Below are positions 26,284-38,576 of a stretch of 64,000 nucleotides of DNA, piece after piece. The stretch's first letter is position 1. Every line of letters begins with the position of its first letter. Where the stretch lies: NCBI GenBank assembly GCA_950106755.1, contig OX467091.1, positions 10,185,538 to 10,249,537 on the forward strand, written 5' to 3'. The stretch is from Climacium dendroides (taxonomy: Eukaryota; Streptophyta; Bryopsida; Hypnales; Climaciaceae). The notes beneath the pieces were generated by a model, which saw nothing but the letters and a program-made list of their open reading frames with translations, was not told the DNA's origin and did not search any database. The translations under genes and the position numbers were made by a program.

Positions 26284-26877
26284 TATAAATATAAAATTAT
26301 CAACTTCAAAGGATTTCTAAAAATTTCTCCAAAACCCTCTCAAGAAAATTTGAATGATGTCCAGTACAACACCTTGTCCTCAAAGAAAATTGTGCAAAAG
26401 CTTCTAGTATGAAATGCATCACCTGCAACAAATGTAATTGCACAAAACACAAAATGTACCAGGGATTAAGCAGCTCAGCCTCCAACCAATCGACTGCCAG
26501 TAATCACAATCTTGTCGAATGTGTCATATAACAGGCTCGCATATCGGCACACTAACACAATAGAATCAACTTACCTATCTATAACCAATCCGGCCAGTAT
26601 TGTAGGTAGTTTCAAAAATAAAAAACCAATCAGTGTGACAGAAAGATAATGGATGTAAAGCGCCGTCTACCTCCCCTCAATTTCGTTATCTTTCACTAAA
26701 CTTTCTTCTCATTCTAAGCCAGACTGGGGGCACCAATTTCAAGTATGAAAAAACACTGGTAGGGCCGGTGTCAACAACGCAGTACCTGTATCTAAGTATG
26801 ATTCTACGCCGCAGAGAAACACTTCAAAACATGTAAGTCGATTTCAGCTACCAAATGTCCAGTCCATACATGTCTAG
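26284..26877. other. 3' flank of the first NLR gene
   Basis: No additional gene. Probably includes the 3' untranslated region of the minus-strand NLR that stops at 26878; I cannot point to a certain poly(A) signal. Confidence 0.4.
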
Positions 26878-29800
26878 CTAGCTCTTCAAGCGTGCCTTGA
26901 CATCTGGACCCTCTATTTCTTGTTCGACCACGCAGTAAATGCAACGGCGACCGCATCCCCAAAAACTATGGCCGCATCGTTCATTGATTTCGGTTGTGAA
27001 CTCATAGTCACAATCTACGACATCTCCGTTGATGACCAGTCTCAAAGCTTGGAAGGCATAAAATCGAATGTCATTCTTGCGATTCAAAACACGGGTGAGA
27101 ATCGAAAGAGCTCCGGCGTCAACAACAGCTTTGTGCGTGGAGTATGTCATACAAATGTTGCGAAGTGTAGCCGCTGCGTGGAGACCAGAACGGTGAGGGT
27201 CACCTTTGTCAATGCAACGAAGGAGGACAGGAAGGCCGCCAGATCTAACGATGGCATGCCTTGTGCCGTCGAGGTTAGCCATAGTGTACATGAGTCGAAT
27301 GGCCATATCAAACCGCGGGCTCAAAAATGGCTCCATCTTCACCATAGAAATAATTCGTGCCAGCCCGAAAGAGGCACGTCTCTCCTCCTTATTATTTGGG
27401 TGAAACACAGAAGTGGGATCTACGAGCACACCTCGCATTTGCAAGCCCTGCATCTTCAGATTGCCTTCCACCTCAGGTTCATCGTTGGCATCTCGAGAAT
27501 TGACCTCAAAACGCTCTTGCAGTTTACGAAGGGATGGCGGCAGATTCTGAATTATCACTCTTGTATTACTTACATTGAACACTACCAGGCTGCGATTTGT
27601 CAACTGGTCCAGCTCGTTCGGTACAGTTACCAGTAGATGACAAGCTGCGAAGCAGAAGGAGATGACTTTCTCCAATTTCACAAATTCTGCAGGGATCTCG
27701 GTGATAGCACCACATGCAGCGAACGAAAGGTACTTCAACTTGCTCAAATCACCCAAAGACTTCGGTATCTCCTTTATCTGCAGCATGTCACATTCCAGCT
27801 TCTCCAAGCTGCTCAGCTTTCCCATCGCTTCAGGAAGAACTCCAAGCCGGTCGCAGTCGTTCAGGCAAAGATAAGTCAGCCTTGTCAGCTCTCCAATCTC
27901 AACAGGTAACTCCACTATCCCGCAGCTTTGCATGTTCAATTCCACCAACTTCTTCAGTTTGCCAACCTCAGCCGGAATTTCAGTCAGGGAGGAACACCCG
28001 GCCATGTTCAGCTTCTCAAGGCTTTCCAGCTGACCGATCTCTCGTGGCAATCGCTTCAGGCCTAAACACCAACTTACATCCAGTTTCTCCAAACACTTCA
28101 TGTATCCGATTTCTGAAGGTAGTGACACCAGATTCAGATTCGACGTCAAAAACAGCATGCGCAAATGCGTCAAACATTTGAAAAGGATGGCATCGCTCGG
28201 GTGGAATGCCTTCAGCTCACTCTTCGCTATCAACATCTTCTCGGTCTGAAAATCGTCCTCAGGACCTCCTGGTCCCACATTATGAGAAATTCCCCACTCC
28301 TCTGGTAGCCTGCTATTGCTCATCCCCCATGCAAACAGTCTCTTCCTCTCCTTCAGAGGTGGAGCTTGAACTTTTTGCACAGCAAGGGTTCTGAAGATGT
28401 CGTGCACACGGCACCAGTAGCCATCCATCTTTACAAAACACCTCTGCTCCAGTTCCTCAAGTATCTTGTACATTTCATCTTCAGTCAACCCTGGTTTAGC
28501 CCACAGGTCCATGAGCACAGAAATTTCAATTTCCTCCTGCTCAGTAAATGCTGCAAAATCCAAAAAGCATTCTTTGAGGCTGATTTTATTGCCAGATCCG
28601 AATTCCCACTCAGGGAGATCTTCATAGCTGATCGCCAGTTGCTTCATCAACTTCTGATGTACTGATTCATCACTCGTGCTTTCGTCCGTGATGCGTTTTA
28701 ACTGACCTAGAAGCTCTTTCCAGGACTCAACATATCCGATACCCCATTGACCAGCACCAATAGTCGCGAGAAGGATTGGTATTTTGCCGCAAGCAGCAAT
28801 TACTTTTTCCACAACAGCTCTCAAGGGTTGTTCCGTAGGCATGGTTTCACTCAAGAATGCCTTGCAACAGAACAACTTCTTTGCATCCTGCTCGTTGAGT
28901 ACATCCAGTTTTTCAACTTGGATATTTGTATCGAGCTTCTCCAACTCCGCAGTATTCCGACTAGTTATAATACACTTACTCCCAGGAGGTAACGTACTCA
29001 AAAATGGGTCTCCAAGCAAGTTGTCCACATCCTCCTTCTCCCAGACATCGTCTACAATTAGAAATATGCTTCTCATTTTTGATAGTTTTCGCTTGAGCTC
29101 CTCTAGCAAAAGCGTTTGAGTGTCCAACTTCATCGAAGGCATCTCATTGCAAATTTTTGAGATCAATTGCCTCTGGCGTTTCACAATGCTCGGGTTTCTT
29201 TTTAATGTTACCCAGTACACTCGATGATCAAAAAGATATTTGATATCCTCATCTTCAAACAGGGACTTAGCCAACGTGGTTTTCCCTATGCCGCCCATCC
29301 CTGAAATTCCAAAGCTCTGGCTTTTAAGTCCACCTGCAACTGATTTCCCCTTAGTTTCTCTTGACAACAACCAATTTTTGAGTTTCTCTCGATGGAGATC
29401 TTGCCCAACGATAACGTTTCCCACAGTTTTCGCCTGATCTGCAACGGAACAGTTCACAACGTCACCAAGTATTCGTACACAAGCCAAGTGAAGAATTTTT
29501 TAAGACCACTCCTAAAGAAATTTACAACCCCAAGGAACAATTTCGCAATACTTTTTGGAATTGGCAATCAGACGAACTTCTGTCCATGTCAACTCCTAGA
29601 GGGATAGATAACTAGCAAGGTTGATCGTATAATATTTAATGAGTAGCTCCATCATCTCAATATTTAACGAGTGTTTAATGAATTTCATTTAACGAGTGTT
29701 TAATGAAAGCACTCAGTAGAGAATTTGCTTACCAGATGAACTCTCAGAGGGATCTTGTGTCCTCCAAAACAGCTTGCCAGTCAGGTTGAAGTGGATTTGT

Positions 29801-30519
29801 GCCACCTGATACTTGGGCTTCGTTTTCTTGCCTATTGAATTCTTGCTAAGCAATTTGTTCGCCATCGTTGCCATAGCAATAACATCTTCTTTTTCATGTT
29901 TCTCAATAATCACTTCCCAGAGTGCTTGAACGAAGAGTGTTCCAGCTTTTGGGTCTCGCAAAGACTCGTTTCCTTCCTCGGTGGAAAATACCACCAACGA
30001 GTTCTTCCCGACAGTTTTCATATAATCCACAACGCTCTCTCGAGATCGATTCGGATTTTTTGAGTATTCTCCCCGACAGGAGTCAATGAAGAATACTTTA
30101 GGGATTCCCTCCCATGCATCACAGGTCATCAACGGCTTGAGGATGTCATCATAAATGTACACCTTGTTATCCGAATTGGCATCAATAGCTTCGATATAAT
30201 GGCCATGCTCGTCGGTGTTACCATGTGCGCTTACGAAGCATACAAAACAATCTGCGGTTTCCTCAGGTTTGGTCTTCGATATGTTTGTCACAGTCTTCAT
30301 CAGTACTTTTGCTTCCTTATCCACATATCTAGTTACGTTGAAGCAAAGTGTACTGAAAAGAGTCTCCAACCTTCCCATGTCTGCAGCTGCTCCGGAGCGC
30401 TCCTTGCCTTCTTTTGGGTAATTCACCATGCTGATGAGGATTGCCTCGCCTCGCTTCACTTTAGTATTCCCAGCTGCACGTTGTTTCAAGAATCGGGACG
30501 GGTATTCACATGATGTCGA
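26878..30519 (-). CDS. Caspase-NB-ARC-LRR-ARM immune receptor (NLR)
   Basis: Two coding exons, 30519-29733 and 29438-26878, join in matching phase 1 (donor CTG|GTAAGC, acceptor CCGTTGCAG|AT). They give 1115 residues to a TAG. The first exon is preceded by a good acceptor (GTGCCCTAG|TCG), so the initiator Met lies in an unlocated upstream exon. Exon one is an animal-type caspase fold: an SGAAADMGRLETLF segment, the catalytic His in FVCFVSAHG, the catalytic Cys in KVFFIDSCRGE 49 residues later, then p10-like LVVFSTEEGN, GTLFVQALW and a final TGKLFW. Exon two has a P-loop (GMGGIGKTTLA, near 29270-29303), kinase-2 (FLIVDDVW), CIITSRN, VHDIF in the MHD position, leucine-rich repeats, armadillo-like helices and a Cys/His end (CGHSFWGCGRRCIYC). 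Plant metacaspases instead carry a DSCHSG-type site. Role inferred: nucleotide-switched sensor with a possibly active protease effector. It resembles the gene at 46.7-51.6 kb. Confidence 0.88.
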
Positions 30520-32200
30520 CTAGGGCACAGCACAAACAAACCACCATGAGGACGAGCTAATCCAGTGCACTTAAAAAATTGGATGACTTCTAACGCTAGA
30601 ACCTCTTGAAGGTTTCTTTGAGCCTCCTCATGATCATGATGAACCTCGAATATAGGAAATGATAAATCAACCTAAAAAATACTCTCCATCCCGAAATGAT
30701 TGTCCATTTTGAATGTCATGTGTTTTAAAGGTTGTCTTGAGTAGGTCAAAAAATATTTTCCTGTGGCTAATTTTATTTAGGTTGCAATGAACACGTACAA
30801 TGTTCTTCTGATTGTGATGCAAAAGTTGGAACCTATCTTAATTATGTTTTTCACAATACGATCAGTGAAATTGGCTAAAAAAACCATCAATAAAATTGTC
30901 GACAATCATTTTGGGACGGAGGGAGTAACAGCAATCAAATAGTGTGTTTAAGAATTCATAAAACCAAAGAAATACGTTCAAATTCGTTATGGAACAAGTC
31001 AAGGTCTTCATGATAAACATAGATAAAAGGAAATAACACGTACCATGTTCCTACCAAACTGTATAAAGATTCCACTACCAAAAACAGTCTACTCTGATGA
31101 AATGAACGGAACTCTCCCGCTTCAAACGCCCGTCACTCATTCGGCGCACAGGGTAGCCACCAGGTAATCTGCCGAGCCGTGACTAATTCTTCGCTCTGTC
31201 ACCGTTCCAAGCTCTTACTCCAGACTCTAAATTGAGTATAAGCCTGCACAACCGGATGCGGATAAGAAACTAATCTAACAGGTAAACGAATTCTGTATTA
31301 AAAAATTAATCAAAATTTAAAAAGGAATATAAAACCTGTAAACGCGCAAACTAATTCTTCAGCAGGAAAATAATCGCCTTATTCCAGCACCTTTCGACCG
31401 GTGCTAACGAAAACATCTGATGGTGAAGTAGTCGGTATCTATTCCAGTACGGAAGGAGCTGGAGTACTCAATCCCAAACAGTCACGGACTCATCTGCTCA
31501 GACCCCGCAGTTTCTTGCTCTATCACTAGACTTTCTGCGTGAGCACACCACGATGAAAGACTTGCAAGGCATGACACACAATCAATGAGCAATTACAGGT
31601 ACCAACTAATGCATAACAAACCCTAAACCAGATAACACTGGAACAATTAACAACGCTCACGGTTCATTTACGTCGTGATGCTGGAAACAAGAAACATTGG
31701 GCATGGATTCAGGGAAAACGGAATTCGAAGACACTTGAAAGAACGGTCAAAAGAGCAGCAATAAATTGGGACCACGAGAATGTCAATCTAGGCAAAGCGT
31801 GGCAAAGAGGTGGAGTACCTTGTGTACAGAAATCGTAAGCAGATAATGAAACCCCAACAACTCCAGGTGGAAGAAGGGTTCTACGGAACGCGCCATTCCA
31901 GAGTATTTACCGACAAATATACTTCATTGTCAATACCGACAGATCGAGTCCAACCAAAAAACAGAACCCCAGCTCTACATCGCAGCTCAGTTGCAAGCCC
32001 CAGAGCATACACGCAACCGCGTTCTCAGGAATTCCTTCGAAATCTCTCCTCTTACCGCTAGCCAGCCTCCGACCCTGAGATCCTGATTTGAAGTTAGGGA
32101 CGAGTTCAGGCCTGACCTGCCATCCACGCAGACTGCCTCGCGGGCGCGTGAATTCCTCGATGGGGGTAAGTCACATAACCTCTCAGTCTCTCACCTTCGA
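30520..32200. other. 5' region of the first NLR (leader exons and introns)
   Basis: No independent gene. The phrase GTGATGCTGGAAACA at about 31674 recurs upstream of the second NLR (about 52546). TTTACCGACAAATAT at about 31907 parallels TTTACCGACGCAAAT at about 52772. The two NLRs therefore share homologous leader or promoter DNA, consistent with duplication of a whole gene. The missing first coding exon of the first NLR probably lies here. Confidence 0.5.
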
Positions 32201-32290
32201 AGCCCCCCAAATCTGCTTCCTCAATCAGAACCCACACAACTGGCACCACTGTTGCTCGGTAATCCGACGGACAGCAATCAGAAATCGGTA
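32201..32290 (+). repeat. Direct repeat, left copy (90 bp)
   Basis: Nearly identical to 35897-35996. The right copy has an extra 9-10 bases after TCAATCAGAA, and the two are otherwise the same to the final AATCGGTA. They bracket 3.6 kb of AT-rich DNA that has no counterpart in the surrounding GC-richer sequence. Confidence 0.9.
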
Positions 32291-32551
32291 GAAGCCTCCC
32301 AAAATTCCCATTTGCCGTTGAAGAAGACTTTAGGACTTTAATGGTTAAACCTTGATAGAAGTGCTTCTACAAATTTGTTCACCATTTGGTAGAAACTTGA
32401 GTTAGCGTTAACCCCTAGAGGTTTTTGACTATGTTTTAATGATCACCAAAAATACTTCAAAAGTCAAAACTTCCATTTCTAGTACAAGTACAAAATTTTA
32501 GGAAAAAGACATTTTTAACACATGTAATTATAGGCCAAATCTTGTAGCACA

Positions 32552-32774
32552 CTACACTAATGATGATAAATAGTGTTACCTACACTAATTTATTTTTAAA
32601 ATCCATAAGTTTTTACTCTTGATGAATATTTTTACCAACTATGGATGTAGAGTTTTCCCACTTAGAATGACACTAGGATTTATGATTTTCGTAAAAATAT
32701 TTATGAAGAGTAAAAACTTATAGCATTTCTAAAACAGTTAGTATGGATAACACTATTTATCATCATTAGTGTAG
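32552..32774. mobile_element. Foldback/MITE-like element (223 bp)
   Basis: CTACACTAATGATGATAAAT at 32552 is the reverse complement of the end at 32755-32774. The arms stay complementary for about 85 bp, including AGTTTTTACTCTT against AAGAGTAAAAACT, around a loop of about 50 bp. No coding capacity. Confidence 0.75.
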
Positions 32775-35254
32775 TTTCAAACAATGTAGGAAAAATTCAA
32801 AAATTTCTACTATGTGGATTTCAAGAAATTAGTGTTTAATTGACAAAATGTTTTTTTTGGACCCTTCAAAAAACGGGTAGTTGCACTTTACAAGGTCACA
32901 TTTGTATGAGAAAAAGTCTAAGATGGTGGTTACTCTTTATATTCACTATTTAAGACAAGTTGGTTATAATCATTTGGAATTGTACAACATATAGAAAAAA
33001 AATAATAAGTTGAAAGAAGTAGAGAATGATTCAAAATACTAAATTGTTAAGAATTTAGTTATAGAATTGAAAAATGCTAGTCCCAATGATTTGAATGTTA
33101 TAATAAACAATCTATACTCAGTGTTTTATTTTTTTCAAAAATATTGAAAATTGAATCAAATAAAGGACATCAAAGTTTATTTTAGAATGGAGACTCCATA
33201 ACTACCTGCTATTTAAAATTCCTTTGTAGCTTTCATCTTATTTATCAAAATGGAATTATCCAAAGTTTTCCATGTATTTATAAATCTAGAGTATCAATTC
33301 TATTTTTTTTAAATAAAAAATAATTTCTTAAGAATTTTTTTAGTTGCCCAAAGATCAATGAAAATTATATACCATACAATAACTTTTTAACCATGTAGTC
33401 AAAAGTTATGAAAATTGTTGGACATTAAAGCTATTCCTTAGGTTCATCTTGTATGAAAATTTTAAAGAAAAAAATAAAAATTCTATTTGTAGTAAGTTGT
33501 CCAAAATTGTTATGTTGCCAAGAAATGGTATTTGGTCCTTTAGGAGTTAAATGTTTTTATTTAGGTCTCAAAAAATGAACACATATAGTGACTCTCAAAT
33601 TGATAATTACTATGTCTAATTAAGAAATTAGAGATTTTCATCAAAATTTAAACATGTTGTAGTACAAGTAATACACAAGCATAAAATAAATTATAAGTAT
33701 ATTAAATGTAGTTTTAGATTTTTGAAAATTTAGCCAAATTTATTGTGAAAATTGAAAAATCCTTCTAATACAATTTTTTTCAAGTTTCTTTAGTAATGAA
33801 AATATGAGATATATTTTTGGAATTCAGTAATAAGAATTTTGTGGATTTAAATTTTTTGTAGAATAAAATATTACCAAGTACCAACCTAAATATGGTTCTA
33901 TATATAATTTATTATTTTTCAAATTACTTCAAAAATCTCCCTACTCACTAAAGATTCTTGAATTTTTTTTTTTTTATTAAAAATATTTAAACTAAAACTA
34001 TTTAACTTTTTTAAAATAAAAAATTATTTCAATTTCTTTGAAAATTTGTTTTTAACAAGTGTATTACTTGTTTTTCTATATGTCCAAAAATTTGTTTAAA
34101 AATTCTTATACTTCAATTTGTTATGACAATTTTTGAAATGTATGAAAACTTATGGAAACCATTGAATAAATGTTCCCATCACATTTCCCCCATAATTGTA
34201 CATCTTGTTGATCCATAATTAGCTTTTAATCAAAGATTAGGGAGAATTATATATAGGGTTCAACAAACTCTTCAAACTTTTGCTTTTACCATTTTAAATA
34301 AAGAAGAAAATTCAATGATTTCACTCAATCAACTCTACATTGCCACATCATGGGTTCAATTAATTTGTTGAACTTCCTTTTCTAAAGTGTAATAATAGAA
34401 GGTAGTAATTTTCTTCTTCAAATCAACTGTGAAATTAGCTATGGAATGGATATAAGGTGGTCATCAAATCAACCTCTTTAGCCATTGAGTCATTGAGTGA
34501 ATTGAGGACAAAGTGTTATTTATTGCAAGAGCCAATCATTTTCCTTGGTTTCTCCCTAAACCTCTATATAAATTATAAAGGAATAGATTTTAGGAGATTT
34601 ATAGTCACAATTCAAATAGGTGCTTATGACAAAAGTCTTTGAAAATTCATAAGTAATTTAGTAATGCTTCAAAAAATATATAAACACTTGTCTTACATGC
34701 CACATCTATTTCTCTTTGTTTGAAAAATGAACTAACAATCTTCTAGTCCATGGAAGAGTATGAATTTATTAAATGGTTGCTTTTATAGCAAACTCCCTTA
34801 ACCCTTATAGGACAGGTTGTGGCCGTGGAAATCATCATTTTCAGCATTGTACGAATAGTTGGTTTAAAAAAGATCCTAAAGCACTCATTGGAAGTCAAAC
34901 TACTATACAAAATCTACTCTTTTCATGCCAAATTTCTAAGGATGAATAGTTGCACTTCTATCCTACATGCAAAGATTCTCTATCATTCATCAACTAGAAA
35001 ATGGCTACAATATTGTGTATAGGCTACCTTCTCCTAGGTGTGACTTCCCCTACTATTGAATTTTGCTCCAAATGTTGGTGTTTGTGTTCCTTTTAGGAAT
35101 CATGACTAGTGTTCTTTTTTGGGCAATCAAATGCCCAATTTCTTCAAAAAATTACAGACACCTTCAAACCTATAGGAAAAAAGAGGATAAATGTGTTGAA
35201 AAATGCCACGCTAAAATCATGGCTCTACCTATTGGTGCCACAATGTTTCTAAAA

Positions 35255-35403
35255 CCTCATTTCATTTGTTGTACAAAGTCAACACATACTCAAATTTCCA
35301 CACTCAAAATTGACCTCATTCAATTCAAGCCTCATTTCATTTGTTGTACAAAGTCAACACATACTCAAATTTCCACGCTCAAAATTGACCTCTTCAATTC
35401 AAG
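35255..35403. repeat. 75-bp tandem duplication
   Basis: CCTCATTTCATTTGTTGTAC begins at 35255 and 35330. The copies are almost identical, with one substitution and one short deletion near the end of the second. This indicates a recent event. Confidence 0.92.
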
Positions 35404-35896
35404 CCTTCCGTATGAAGGAGCCACTAAACTCATAACCTTCTTCAAAGAAAGGCCATGTAACCATTGGTCCGAAAACAAAAAAACATTGGTCATGATGTCA
35501 GACCATGATCATGGTGCACGTACTTGAAATCATGGTGCCCGCCACAGTTCTGGAATTTTTTTGAGTTTTATCGATTAATTTCCTTCAATTCTCATATTGA
35601 TTTGGTTTTTGAAAAACTGAGTCCAGTTATTTTATCTATTTTTTACTCAAAATAGAAATTTCATAGATTTTTGCACCGGTTTTTTTTCCTGATGTATTCA
35701 AATTGCAAACGTTTTTTTTACCAATTCCTCCAGCTAACTTTGAACTAGCTACCGGTTTTTTCCCAACATTGGTGCCTGCGATTGCTGGATTTGAAACGCG
35801 GCAAAACGACCATGCCTACCCCAGTCTCCAACCGAATAACTCCTGATCAGCTGCTTGATATTTCTCACGCGCAAGTGGGGATCATCGACGCCTCCG

Positions 35897-35996
35897 AGCC
35901 CCCCAAATCTGCTTCCTCAATCAGAAAATAGCCAAACCCACACAACTGGCACCACTGTTGCTCGGTAATCCGACGGACAGCAATCAGAAATCGGTA
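35897..35996 (+). repeat. Direct repeat, right copy (100 bp)
   Basis: Second copy of 32201-32290 with a 9-10 bp internal insertion. Beyond the repeat, to about 36568, the sequence holds no supported gene. Confidence 0.9.
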
Positions 35997-36570
35997 TCAA
36001 TAATTACTGATCGGCGGTTTCTTGTGCTGGTGGCCTCGTGCGTTACTGTACAGACAGAGTCACTGATCACTGATCGTCTGTTCATGCATTTAATTGCCAA
36101 GGTGGAGGCGGAAGACCCGCTACACAGTGGCACATATACGACGGCATTATGTACATTATATGTATTCACTGCAATCCTGTACGTGGTAGACGTCTGATCA
36201 GGCAGTATTTGCAAAGTCTATCTTGCTCTCATTAATCTCCTTCTCGGAAAATTTTTACAGCGGTGTAAATGTCTGCGATGAGCAGTGGTACGTGAACATT
36301 GCGACCCCACCTTTTTGTGTCGGAAAGAAAAGAACAGACGTCTTTACAGACAAGCGTTTGCTGCCACCCCCCGACGCACTTGCGCGGCACCCTGGCTCCA
36401 GACATGTTGCCCAGATTCGATCAAGGTCCGTTGATTTAGTTCACGCCGGATCGGAGCTTCCAGTGCTCGGGTCGGAAGTACTATGTAAATAGAATGGTCG
36501 AATTTCCAAGAGCCGATGTCGGACCAGCTGGTCATTGCCGTGAGTTAGAAGAGAACGCTCTTTGAATGTA

Positions 36571-36600
36571 CAGTGGGGTACAGTTCATTTACGAATTTTT
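36571..36600 (+). repeat. Left terminal inverted repeat of the Tc1-like element
   Basis: Thirty bases with the CAGT start common in Tc1 elements, preceded by TA. Matches the complement of the right end with two transitions. Confidence 0.9.
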
Positions 36601-37377
36601 GGGCTCCCTTCTCCTGCGATGGTCCCAGTCCCGCAACTTCCCACTGTCCAAGCACCTCCCTACCTAGCCCTTTCCATCTGAAATTTTGTATGTAGGTTGT
36701 ACATACCTAGCACTACATCATGGGCTCCTTAATTACTTGCAACTATCGCCGCATTACAATTTTGGGCCGCCATTTCCAAATGACTGCAAAATATGGCGAC
36801 TTGTTCCCTGCCTTGCAATGCCTTGTACACCTCAGCCTCGATTCGCTTGCCTGCCGGCCAAGCATCCCTGGACTCTTCTTTGCATCTGCTTCCATTTGGG
36901 ATTGTGACTTTACACTATACAATCTTGAGTTTAGTCGCATTTGCCTGATTTACATGGACTCCTTTGCGCGGTCTCCTCTTTCATCGCCTTGTCATTGGGG
37001 GGGGGGCTTATACCTCAAGGCATTGTAGCTCTCACGATTAGCGATGCCAAAGCTTATGGTTTAATTCAGCAAGGCGATGGTTCCTTGGTCGAATTCACCA
37101 CAGGGAGCCAGTTCCTTCGCTTCCACTGGATTTTGTCGTCACCATTGTTGCCTTCTTTTCCAGCGCTTAGTCAACTTCCTTTGCCATTGATCAACCACAT
37201 CAAGTACACAGTCTGCATCCGAGGTTTGTCGATCTTTGCAACTCTTGCACTTTGTTTCCTTCATACAAATTGTTTGGATTGCTTACATGCATATAATAGT
37301 GTTTCCTAGTTTTTCACATGGAATTTCTTATCTACACTACCAATTTCATGATTTTTTTTCTTCATTGCTAGATTCCA

Positions 37378-38391
37378 ATGCGTACACGGACATTGAGCGA
37401 TCATGAAAGAAGTCTGATCATTGGAATGCATCGAGGAGGCATGAAATGCAAAGATGTTGCTTCATTACTGAAATTGCCACGATCTACTGTGTCAACAGTG
37501 TTGACAAAATGGAAGAGAACTGGATGCATGACGACTCAAAAACCTAAACCTCGACCTCGAAAGCTATCTGGTCGGATAATAAGAGACCTATCTCGACTTC
37601 TCCGTGATGATCGACACATGCGCTTGGGAGCGCTTGCAAGGAAATTTGAGGTACATCGAAATACCATCCGCAAATACATTCACAGGTTGGGATTTGGAAA
37701 TCGTGTTGCTTCTAAAAAACCTTATCTCAATCCACGACATAAAGCTCAAAGGTTGTCATTTGCTAGGGAACATTGTCATTGGACATATGAAGATTGGAAG
37801 CATGTCATATGGACAGATGAGTCTTCTTTTGAGCTTGGGAAAACCTCTAAGCAGATTTGAATTTGGAGAAGAGTCCATGAAAAATATGCATCTAATTGTC
37901 TTGCACCTAGTTTCAAATCTGGACGATCATCTGTAATGGTTTGGGGAGCTTTCTCTGGATTTGACAAGAGTCCCTTGATATTTTTATCGCCAAATGAACG
38001 AACTGCATTACATTTTGTTCAAAATGTGTATGAAGCTGCATTGAGCGGCTTTTATTTCATGCATGATGTACCGCATGAACTTGTACTCATGGAAGATGGT
38101 GCTTCTATACATCGTAGCAAAGTCCCTGAAATGTGAAGGCGTGCTCATGGAATTAACAAACTAGATTGGCCTCCAAATTCGCCTGACTTGAACCCCATTG
38201 AAAACCTGTAGAAGATAGTTAAACAGCTTTTGCGAAATCAACCTCGGCCACACGACATGCAACAAATGATGCAACAAATTCAAGTGGTATGGGATGAAGT
38301 GTCTCTAGAACAAGTACAAAGGCTCATTTCCAACATGCCCAATCGAATGCGAGCTGTAATTTTGGCAAAGGGTGGATCTACTAGATGGTAG
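37378..38391 (+). pseudogene. Tc1-type (DD34E) transposase, three in-frame stops
   Basis: From the ATG at 37378 to a TAG at 38389 the frame never shifts, but stops interrupt it at 37858 (TGA), 38134 (TGA) and 38209 (TAG). The N-terminal half has the paired helix-turn-helix DNA-binding region (DVASLLKLPRSTVSTVL, then ARKFEVHRNTIRKYIH). The catalytic residues remain: Asp in VIWTDESSFELG, Asp in VLMEDGASIHRS and Glu in SPDLNPIENL, with 34 residues between the last two. Each stop could be a single transition from Arg (CGA) or Trp (TGG), the last being where Tc1 proteins have Trp after ENL. The length, 337 codons, is usual for the family. Decay has been by point mutation only. Confidence 0.92.
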
Positions 38392-38576
38392 ATAGTTTAG
38401 AAAACTCATCGAAGATGTTGTATGATTAGGAATTTCAAATGTACATATTCATCATGCTTATAAAGTATTTTTCTCCACTATTCCAACGCATCTTGTGATT
38501 TCAGATTTGGTTCATTTTTGAGCATGATATGACCTCTCAAAGTTTGTAAACTTGACAAAGAAAACTGCCTGCGTGC

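Larger units (their letters stand above)
32291..35896. other. 3.6-kb AT-rich insert between direct repeats; no gene
   Basis: No supported coding region. It contains a 223-bp foldback at 32552-32774 and a 75-bp tandem duplication at 35255-35403. Its composition differs sharply from the flanks. Bracketing by a 90-100 bp direct repeat suggests insertion with duplication of flanking DNA, or a tandem duplication later filled by repeats. Confidence 0.5.

Noticed and set aside
27714..28181. Plus-strand frames opposite the LRR region
   Set aside because: Antisense shadows of the NLR coding exon.
29733..30519. Plant metacaspase
   Set aside because: The active-site contexts (SAHG, IDSCRGE) and the p10-like TGKLFW end fit caspases better than the metacaspase HYSGHG / DSCHSG pattern.
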